From the NCBI GenBank assembly GCA_963764205.1, contig CAVXRN010000002.1, forward strand, positions 248,001 to 312,000: DNA of 64,000 nucleotides. Reading direction: 5' to 3'. Shown piece by piece: positions 58,027 to 64,000 of the stretch. Numbering within the stretch: position 1 is the stretch's first letter; each line of letters begins with the position of its first letter. The stretch is from Chersky-840 sp963764205. GTDB taxonomy: Bacteria > Actinomycetota > Acidimicrobiia > Acidimicrobiales > UBA8190. The notes beneath the pieces were generated by a model. That model was not told where the DNA came from and ran no database searches. It saw nothing but the letters and a program-made list of their open reading frames with translations. Position numbers and translations under genes: made by a program.

Positions 58027-59175
58027 TCAGCAGCCCAGCGCCCGGGCGATCACGAGGTGCTGGATCTCGTTGGTGCCCTCGCCGATCTCGAGCACCTTGG
58101 CATCGCAGTAGAAGCGGGCCACCGCCGTGTCGAGCATGTACCCCGCGCCGCCATGGATCTGCACCGCCTCGGAGGCCGCCCAGGTGGCCAGGCGGCTGGC
58201 CTTCAGCTTGGCCATGGCCGCCTCTTTGTGGAAGGGCTGGCCGCTGTCTCGCAACGAGGCGGCGCGGTAGGTGAGCCACCGGGCAGCCTCGAGCTCGGTG
58301 GCGATGTCGGCCAGCTTGAACTGCACGGCCTGGAACTTCGAGATGGGCTGCCCGAATTGGACGCGCGAGCGGGCGTGCTCGGTGGCGAGGTCGAGCACGG
58401 CCTGGGTGAGGCTGAGCGACAGGGCGGCGATGGAGATGCGACCCACCTCCAGCGTGCGGAGGAATTGGTTGAGGCCGAGGTTCGGGTCGCCGAGGAGTTG
58501 GTCGTCGGGCACCCACACATCGTCGAAGTACAGCTCGCGGGTGTCGAGGCCGCGCCAACCGATGCCGCGCATCTTCGGCCCCATCGTGAAGCCAGCCGTG
58601 TCCTTCTCGACCACGAAGCTTGCGTAGCCGGGCTTTCCGTCCGCGCTCTCGTCGGTGCGCGCCAACAGCGTCACACCGAAGGACATGTCGGTCCCGGCGT
58701 TGGAGATGAAGGTCTTCCGGCCGTCGATCGCCCATCCGCCGTCGCGTCGCGTTGCCCGGGTGCGGATGCCCCGCACATCTGAACCGGCGTCGGGCTCGGT
58801 GAGCCCGAATGCGCCGAGGGCGCGTCCCTCGGCCAGCGGCCGCAGCCACCGCTCGCGCTGGACGTCGGTGCCGAACAGCAGCAAAGGGAGTGAGCCGATC
58901 GTGACGTGCGCCTGCCACGCGGCCGCCACCGATTGGTCGGCCAGCCCGATCTGCTCCATGGCGGCGACGAAGCCGACGGTCGACATGCCGATGCCACCCC
59001 AGCGCTCGGGCACGAGCATCCCGAGCAACCCGAGCGCCCCCATCTCGCGCAGCAGGTCGGTGGGACAGCGCCCCTCGTCCCAGGCGACCGGCGCTCGCCG
59101 CGCGATCTCCCGCTGGGCGAAGTCGCGGCACAGTTCCGCCAGGTCGCGCTCGGTCTCGGTCAGGTCGAAGTCCAC
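58027..59175 (-). CDS. Acyl-CoA dehydrogenase
   Basis: The 382-residue flavoprotein starts at GTG 59175, 8 bases from a TATGAT -10, so the transcript is likely leaderless. It has FGLTEPDAGSDVRGI (FAD and substrate loop), TFISNAGTDM, the C-terminal VQIHGGAGYM, and the catalytic Glu in IGEGTNEIQH, the short-chain position. FAD-dependent alpha,beta-dehydrogenation of an acyl-CoA is expected, with electrons passed to ETF. The perfect palindrome at 59190 overlaps its promoter, and the TetR gene at 59286 on the same strand upstream is the likely regulator. Confidence 0.95.
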   Translation of the reverse strand: MDFDLTETERDLAELCRDFAQREIARRAPVAWDEGRCPTDLLREMGALGLLGMLVPERWGGIGMSTVGFVAAMEQIGLADQSVAAAWQAHVTIGSLPLLLFGTDVQRERWLRPLAEGRALGAFGLTEPDAGSDVRGIRTRATRRDGGWAIDGRKTFISNAGTDMSFGVTLLARTDESADGKPGYASFVVEKDTAGFTMGPKMRGIGWRGLDTRELYFDDVWVPDDQLLGDPNLGLNQFLRTLEVGRISIAALSLSLTQAVLDLATEHARSRVQFGQPISKFQAVQFKLADIATELEAARWLTYRAASLRDSGQPFHKEAAMAKLKASRLATWAASEAVQIHGGAGYMLDTAVARFYCDAKVLEIGEGTNEIQHLVIARALGC

Positions 59176-59183
59176 CGCAGGTG

Positions 59184-59207
59184 ATCATATTGGACCGAAC
59201 GGTCCAA
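59184..59207. promoter_or_regulatory. Perfect operator TTGGACCG-AA-CGGTCCAA with -10
   Basis: The 18-base palindrome at 59190-59207 is followed on the minus strand directly by TATGAT (59189-59184), and the GTG of the acyl-CoA dehydrogenase begins 8 bases further. A repressor bound here would block the promoter completely. Confidence 0.65.
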
Positions 59208-59218
59208 GATCTACCGCC

Positions 59219-59298
59219 CGATCAGGAGTCAGCGCCATCAGGAGCCGGTCCGATCAGTGATCAGCGCGATCAGGAGTCAGTCCGATCAGGGATCGGAT
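59219..59298. repeat. Five imperfect tandem repeats of about 16 bases
   Basis: Units of the form CGATCAGGAGTCAGYS recur five times (59219, about 59235, 59251, 59267 and 59283) between the dehydrogenase operator and the end of the TetR gene, running into its stop codon. Each contains the small palindrome GATC or TGATCA. Slippage array, protein-binding array or terminator-like structure are possible. Confidence 0.6.
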
Positions 59299-59936
59299 GG
59301 GGCCCGGCCCTGGCGCACGGCGTCCTGCACCATGGCGATGACCCAGGTGATGGCTCGAGTCGCCTGCTCCGCGTCGAGGTCCCAGTCCCGCACGAGGCGC
59401 TCGTAGGCCCCGACGCTCCAGAGCAGGTCGAGCATGGCGCCGGCCATGGCGCAGTCCTGGCCGGACCAGCCCTGCGCCGCACTCGTGACCGCGCCGATGA
59501 GTGCGCCATGGACTCGTTGGCGAGTCTGCGACAGCGTGGGATCCAAGGTCGGGCCCGGCGCCAGCGGGAACGAAGAGACGTGTCGGAAGATGCGGGCAGC
59601 CAGGCCGGCCACGTCGTCGAGTTGCATGCCGTCGAGCTCGATGCCGGATTCGACTTCGAGTTGCTCCATCACTGCGTCGCGCAGGGTGCGCTCGTTGCCG
59701 AAATGGCGGTAGACCGTCCGCTCGTTCACCCCGGCGCGTTGCGCGACGGCACGGATGGTGAGCGTCTCCCAGTCGCGCACGTGAGAGGCATGGAGCAGTT
59801 CGGAGCCGGCCATGACGATGCGTCGCTTCGTAGCGGCGGCCATCTCCTGGCGGCGTCTGCTGTCGTAGGCGCGCCGCCCCGGGCGGTCGTCGGCGGGGGT
59901 GGTCGGAGTCGACGACCTGGTGGCCTTGAGGCTCAC
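59286..59936 (-). CDS. TetR-family transcriptional regulator
   Basis: GTG at 59936 (MSLKATRSSTPTTPADD) gives 216 residues and lies 20 bases after the P450 stop; the longer frame runs into the P450 gene. After a Ser/Thr/Arg arm come RRIVMAGSELLHASHVRDWE and IRAVAQRAGVNERTVYRHFGNERTL, the TetR DNA-binding domain. The C-terminal domain includes SFPLAPGPTLDPTLSQTR and a Trp-rich helix. It sits between the P450 upstream and the acyl-CoA dehydrogenase downstream on the same strand and probably binds the palindrome at 59190. Confidence 0.88.
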   Translation of the reverse strand: MSLKATRSSTPTTPADDRPGRRAYDSRRRQEMAAATKRRIVMAGSELLHASHVRDWETLTIRAVAQRAGVNERTVYRHFGNERTLRDAVMEQLEVESGIELDGMQLDDVAGLAARIFRHVSSFPLAPGPTLDPTLSQTRQRVHGALIGAVTSAAQGWSGQDCAMAGAMLDLLWSVGAYERLVRDWDLDAEQATRAITWVIAMVQDAVRQGRAPSDP

Positions 59937-59955
59937 TTCTGGGCCGCGCCGCGGC

Positions 59956-61155
59956 CTAGGCGACGATGACGGGCAGTGTTTCCCATCCCCGGACGGTGGA
60001 CGTGGGGGAGAGGCGTGCACCGGCCAGGTCGACGTCCCATTCCGGGAACCGACTGAGCAGCTCGTCCAGCGCGATGCGGCCCTCGAGCCGGGCCAGGGCC
60101 GCACCGAGACAGAAGTGGATGCCCTGGCCGAAGGTGAGCATCGGGGGGCCCTTGCGGTGGATGTCGAACCGATCGCCGTCGGGAAAGCGCCGGTCGTCGC
60201 GGTTGGCCGAGCCCACCAGGACGATCACCACGCTGTCCTCGGGGAGTCTCTGCTCGCGTATCTCGACCGCGCTCGACGTCACGCGTGCGGTGTGGTGGGC
60301 GGGTGGCTCGAAGCGCAGGATCTCCTCGATGGTGCTCGGAACGAGAGAGCGGTCCTCTACCACCTGACGACGCTGGTCGGGGTGCTCGGCCAACACCTTG
60401 GCGGCCCAGCCGATGAGCCGGTTGGTGGTCTCGTTTCCGGCGCCCGAGATGACCTCGATGTAGGTGAGCAGCTCCTGGCGCTCGAGCTTCCTGGTGGCGC
60501 CGGTCTCGTCGACGAACTCGGCTTGGAGCAGGTCGGTCATGAGGTCGTCGGACGGGTGTTCGGTGCGCCAGTCGATGTAGTCGGCGAACACCTGTCCGGT
60601 GATCAGCCCGTCGGTCGGGACCGTCATGGGCTTCCCGGCTTCGGTGCGCAACGCGGCATCGGCATGGTCGCGGATGGCTTCTTGTTCTGACTCGGGAATG
60701 CCGAGCAGCATGCTGATGGTCTTCATCGGGACCTGCGCGCCCAGGTGGGCGATGATGTCGAAGCGATCGGTTCCGACCAGCGGGTCGAGACACTGGACGC
60801 AGAACCGTCGCACCTTGTCTTCGAGCTCCGCCACGCGCCGAGGCGAGAAGACCCGTGACATCAGCCGGCGGTGGATGGTGTGGGCGGGCGGGTCCTCGAA
60901 GATGAACACGCCCGGGGGCAGCTCGATGCCGGCTCGGATGAGCTCGAGGATGCCACCCTTGCCCGAGATGAACGTGGCGTTGTCGAGCAACACCCGCTCC
61001 ACGTCCTCGGCGCGCGTCACGGCGTAGAAGTCGTGGACGTCGTTGTAGTAGAGCGGCGTCTCCTCCCGCATCCGCCGGTACACGGGATACGGGTCGGCGA
61101 TGATGTCGACGTCGTAGGGGTCGTAGTAGACGTCGGTGGTCTTCGTAGTCTCCAC
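59956..61155 (-). CDS. Cytochrome P450
   Basis: GTG at 61155 (METTKTTDVYYDPYDVD) gives 399 residues; the longer frame has no ribosome site. It has the I-helix ISGAGNETTNR, ExxR as EILR, and heme loop FGQGIHFCLG with Cys349. The Asn in AGNET (in place of Gly/Gln) is typical of the CYP107/CYP125-neighbour groups. It belongs to a different subfamily from the other three P450s here. A TetR gene follows 20 bases downstream. Hydroxylation of a terpenoid, steroid or fatty acyl substrate is possible; none can be assigned. Confidence 0.95.
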   Translation of the reverse strand: METTKTTDVYYDPYDVDIIADPYPVYRRMREETPLYYNDVHDFYAVTRAEDVERVLLDNATFISGKGGILELIRAGIELPPGVFIFEDPPAHTIHRRLMSRVFSPRRVAELEDKVRRFCVQCLDPLVGTDRFDIIAHLGAQVPMKTISMLLGIPESEQEAIRDHADAALRTEAGKPMTVPTDGLITGQVFADYIDWRTEHPSDDLMTDLLQAEFVDETGATRKLERQELLTYIEVISGAGNETTNRLIGWAAKVLAEHPDQRRQVVEDRSLVPSTIEEILRFEPPAHHTARVTSSAVEIREQRLPEDSVVIVLVGSANRDDRRFPDGDRFDIHRKGPPMLTFGQGIHFCLGAALARLEGRIALDELLSRFPEWDVDLAGARLSPTSTVRGWETLPVIVA

Positions 61156-61290
61156 GTGCCACGTCCCAAGAATGGCGTCGGAAGTGTGCCGACAAATTGG
61201 TGACAGGACTATGACACTAAAATGGGGGTCGTGCAACCGCCTTGCCGGGTCCCGCACCGGCGGTCGCGCGGGGCGGTCGTGGGGGGTGAT

Positions 61291-63243
61291 TCAGCCCGGG
61301 GCCGAGGTCATGCGGTCGCGGATGGCCCGCGCCGTCTTCTTGGCCTCGTACATGGCCTCGTCAGCCTGGCGCACGAGCAACATGGGGTCGGTGTCGGTGT
61401 CGCACTGGGCCAGGGCAACCCCGACGCTGGCTTCGAGTGGGACTAGCACGTTCTGGACGGGGATGCGGCACTGCGCCACGCTCTCGCCGATGCGCTGCAC
61501 CACGGCGTCACCCTCGCAGCTGTGGGTGTGGCACAACACCACCAGGAACTCGTCCCCACCGAGGCGCCCCACCACGTCACAGTCATCGGTTGCCTGCATG
61601 AGAGCCATGCCCGTGGCCAGGATGGCGGTGTCGCCGATTTCGTGCCCGTACGTGTCGTTCAGCGGCTTGAGCCCGTCGAGGTCGATGAAGAGCACGGCGA
61701 CGGTCTCTCCCGCCTCGCGGCGGCGGCTCACGTCGTTGGTGAGGAACTCGAGCACCGCGGCGCGGTTGCGCAGACCGGTCAGCGAGTCATGGGTGGCGGC
61801 CTCGTGCAGGAGCTGGCGCTGCAGCTCGCGCTCGCGGATGCGGACGGCGAGGGTGTCCACCGCGGACTGCAGGGCATGGCCGGTCTCGCCCGGGAGGGGC
61901 GTGAGCAGCTCGGGGTCCGAGAGGTCCTCGGCGGCCAACGCCACGGCTTTGGCCTCGACGGCTTTGAGCGTCGAGGCCATGTCGTTGAACGCGCCGGTGG
62001 CGATGACGACTTCGCGAGGACCCGCCTCGGGCAGCCGCTTGAGGTTGAAGTTCCCATCGTGCACCTGCGCGGCACCCGCGGCCAGTTTCTTGAGGGGCCG
62101 GGCCAGGCCGCGTCCGCCCACGAAAACACCTCCGAGGGAGACGAGCGCCAGCAGGGCGAGGAAGAAGGTCTCGCCCATCAGGCGATCCGTTGCGGTCGAC
62201 GCCTGGGCCAAAGCGGTGTCGTGCAGGTCCTGGGAGGCCGAGGTCACGAGTTTGTTCAGATCCAAGATGTAGTGGATCCCCGGGGTCAAGGCGGCCCCGG
62301 CGAAGCTGGCGTTCGCGACGAAGGGCGGAGTCGCGCCGGTGAGGGCCACGGTGAGCCCCTGCTGGATGGTGGCGGCGACGTGTCGGTCCGACGGGTCGGT
62401 TTGGAGGTACCGCCACGCCTGTTCGGCCTTGGGGCTGAGCTGGCCCGCGAACTCGCCCGTGGCGGTCTGGTACTCGCCCGCTGCCTGGATCAGCTGCTGC
62501 TTGGAGCCGGCGGGTCCGATGCCCTCGAGGACGAAGTACGCAGATTGGAGCTCGTAGGCGCCGGCCACGAACGCCTGGTAGGTCTGGCGCATGGCCGAGG
62601 CGTGGACCTCGAACGAGCCCGGGGGCTGCCACGACGCGGTGTCACGTTGCAGGCGGTCGTAGTCCGCGAACCAGATCGCGTCGATGTCGCTCCCCACCTT
62701 GGCGAGGTCGCTGTCCACGGCGTCGAACGACACCGATTTGGCCGTCACCAGGGGGATCATGGCCTCCAACTCCCTGACGTCGGCCCGCATCGTCGGGGTC
62801 GACGAGAACGTCGGGTTGGCCGCGACGGTGGCGGTGCCCTGGGCCAGTTGCCGGCCGAAGGGGACGGTCGGGTGCATGAGCTGGTCCAGCACCGTCTCGC
62901 TGATCCCGAACTGCGCCCCGTAGGCCACCACGGCGAGGGGCACGCCCAGGGAGTTCAACTGCGCCCGGGCATTGGCCACGACCTGCAAGGTGGTGGCATC
63001 TTTGGCGGCGACCTGCGCGGCCGCTCGGGACTTCCAGGCCGAGGTGGCCGAGGACGCGATAAGCACGGCGGTGCCGAGCATGGGCAACAGGACCACCAGG
63101 GTGAGCAGCAGGCGCACCCCCGGATGCCAACCCGTGATCGCCCTCGTGGCGCGCTGGCCTCCGTCGAGCTCGGTGGTCGAGCTCGCATCGGTCTCGGCTG
63201 ACTGGGGGCCGCCGCCGCGCTGGGTGATCAGGGTGGTCGCCAT
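61291..63243 (-). CDS. Membrane diguanylate cyclase with nitrate-sensor-like domain and HAMP
   Basis: The ATG at 63243 follows AAGGAGCCC. The 650-residue protein has a cytoplasmic start, a membrane helix (LLLTLVVLLPMLGTAVLIASS), and a helical extracellular domain of about 280 residues similar to NIT-type sensors. A second helix (TFFLALLALVSLGGVFVGG), a HAMP-like linker (RPLKKLAAGAAQVHDGNF) and a short coiled coil come before the GGDEF domain with an intact LGGDEF and DGLKPLNDTYGHEIGD. The inhibitory site reads DDCD instead of RxxD, so product inhibition is probably lost. It makes c-di-GMP in response to an external signal. Confidence 0.92.
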   Translation of the reverse strand: MATTLITQRGGGPQSAETDASSTTELDGGQRATRAITGWHPGVRLLLTLVVLLPMLGTAVLIASSATSAWKSRAAAQVAAKDATTLQVVANARAQLNSLGVPLAVVAYGAQFGISETVLDQLMHPTVPFGRQLAQGTATVAANPTFSSTPTMRADVRELEAMIPLVTAKSVSFDAVDSDLAKVGSDIDAIWFADYDRLQRDTASWQPPGSFEVHASAMRQTYQAFVAGAYELQSAYFVLEGIGPAGSKQQLIQAAGEYQTATGEFAGQLSPKAEQAWRYLQTDPSDRHVAATIQQGLTVALTGATPPFVANASFAGAALTPGIHYILDLNKLVTSASQDLHDTALAQASTATDRLMGETFFLALLALVSLGGVFVGGRGLARPLKKLAAGAAQVHDGNFNLKRLPEAGPREVVIATGAFNDMASTLKAVEAKAVALAAEDLSDPELLTPLPGETGHALQSAVDTLAVRIRERELQRQLLHEAATHDSLTGLRNRAAVLEFLTNDVSRRREAGETVAVLFIDLDGLKPLNDTYGHEIGDTAILATGMALMQATDDCDVVGRLGGDEFLVVLCHTHSCEGDAVVQRIGESVAQCRIPVQNVLVPLEASVGVALAQCDTDTDPMLLVRQADEAMYEAKKTARAIRDRMTSAPG

Positions 63244-63378
63244 GGGCTCCTTGAAGTTGTCGACAAGGCGGGCCAGGGCCTTGATTCGCGGCGGTGTTCG
63301 GGCAGGTCAACGGCCTGATCGGTGCCCCGGTCCCGGACCCTGGGCCTTACCTTCTTCGAGGCCCGATAGGGCCGCTGT

Positions 63379-64000
63379 CTATGACGTGGGCTTCGCAGCG
63401 GCGCCGAGCATCAACTTCACTTGCGACGGGGGAGGGCCAGCGGTGGTCCCCCCGTCGATGGGCAGCACCACCCCGGTGATCTGGGCCGAGCGGTCGCCGG
63501 CCAGGTAGACGACGGCGTCGGCCACGTCCCGGGTCTGCCCCCGGCGCGGCAACGGCTGGGTGAAGCGGGTGACGGCGTCCATGTCGTAGGACGTCATGTC
63601 GGTCTGGATGTTGCCGGGAGCAATGGCGTTGACGCGGATGCCGTAGGGCGCGACGTCGACGGCGATGGACTTGGTGACGTGGATCACCGCCGCCTTTGCC
63701 GCCCGGTACGAGGCCAAGCCCGAGCCGGCGCTGATGCCGGCGATCGAGGCGCAGTTGACGATGGAGCCCCCGCCGTGGTCCTTCATGTGGCGCGCGGCCC
63801 GTTGGCAGCCGAGCATGACCCCGAGGACGTTGACGCGCATGACCCGGTCGAAATCCTGCAGGTCGTCGTGGAGGAACCGGACCATCGGGCTGGCCACGCC
63901 CGCGTTGTTGAACATCACGTCGAGCCTGCCGAAGTGCGCGACGGTGAAGTCCACCAGAGTCTGCACCTGCTCGGCATCGGCCACGTTCGTCTCACAGAAC
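63379..64000 (-). CDS. Short-chain dehydrogenase/reductase (5' end outside window)
   Basis: The frame stays open to the right edge (..CETNVADAEQVQTLVDF), so the cofactor-binding N-terminus lies beyond the window. The visible 200 residues include the NNAG motif (MFNNAGVASP), Ser in NCASIAGISAG, Tyr/Lys in YRAAK and the end QITGVVLPIDGGTTAG. This is a classical SDR of the 3-oxoacyl reductase / 3-alpha-HSD kind. It lies 135 bases upstream of the diguanylate cyclase on the same strand, with a spacer that probably has its own promoter. Confidence 0.9.
   Translation of the reverse strand, partial: FCETNVADAEQVQTLVDFTVAHFGRLDVMFNNAGVASPMVRFLHDDLQDFDRVMRVNVLGVMLGCQRAARHMKDHGGGSIVNCASIAGISAGSGLASYRAAKAAVIHVTKSIAVDVAPYGIRVNAIAPGNIQTDMTSYDMDAVTRFTQPLPRRGQTRDVADAVVYLAGDRSAQITGVVLPIDGGTTAGPPPSQVKLMLGAAAKPTS

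Noticed and set aside
57995..59188. 397-codon minus-strand frame overlapping the acyl-CoA dehydrogenase
   Set aside because: It is the shifted frame of the dehydrogenase, with Arg/Pro/Ala bias and no catalytic pattern.

Overview
The window is high-GC DNA with dense, overlapping genes (many ATGA/GTGA stop-start overlaps), many GTG starts and strong purine Shine-Dalgarno sequences. It carries nine short-chain dehydrogenases (SDR), four cytochrome P450s, seven TetR regulators, Liv-type uptake genes and a KstD-like flavoprotein. This points to an actinobacterium, and the mix looks to me most like an Acidimicrobiia-type lineage that degrades steroids, terpenoids or lipids. The assignment is inferred from gene content only. 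I found no tRNA, rRNA, insertion sequence, integrase, phage gene or CRISPR array.

Layout. 1-2355: a CbbO/NorD-type VWA protein (cut by the left edge) and its CbbQ/NorQ-type AAA+ partner. 2449-6127: a solute-binding protein without a signal peptide, an AveC-like membrane protein and a lipoprotein solute-binding protein. 6157-18445: a catabolic block with TetR, P450+SDR, a second AveC-like operon with a 38-residue membrane peptide, TetR, three SDRs, P450, amidohydrolase and a frameshifted alpha/beta-hydrolase. 18496-30825: an envelope block with a MacB-like ABC exporter cassette (lipoprotein, unusual adaptor, ATPase, frameshifted permease), a GGDEF-EAL protein, a surface protein with an LAFTG motif and a small secreted protein. 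31386-37812: a compact Liv uptake operon in which the two permeases are fused and the two ATPases are fused, then a second surface protein with LASTG. 37874-45367: a zinc-finger-like small protein, KstD-like dehydrogenase, HMG-CoA-synthase-like/DUF35 fusion, SCP2-type thiolase, P450 and TetR. 46031-57989: CoA-ester catabolism (two enoyl-CoA hydratases, SDRs, phosphotransferase, acyl-CoA ligase, fused alpha-beta E1 dehydrogenase) with three TetR genes and a cluster of frameshifted genes. 58027-61155: acyl-CoA dehydrogenase, TetR and P450. 61291-64000: a membrane diguanylate cyclase and an SDR cut by the right edge.

Together the genes suggest import of a hydrophobic or carboxylated substrate, oxidation by P450s and SDRs, CoA activation and beta-oxidation-like shortening. 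Many small units are each controlled by a TetR protein, and several candidate operators can be read directly. Six genes carry single-base frameshifts or probable frameshifts. Four of these events-rich genes lie outside or inside one short region: three adjacent ones at 51190-55169 hold at least six indels, which may be real decay or assembly error.
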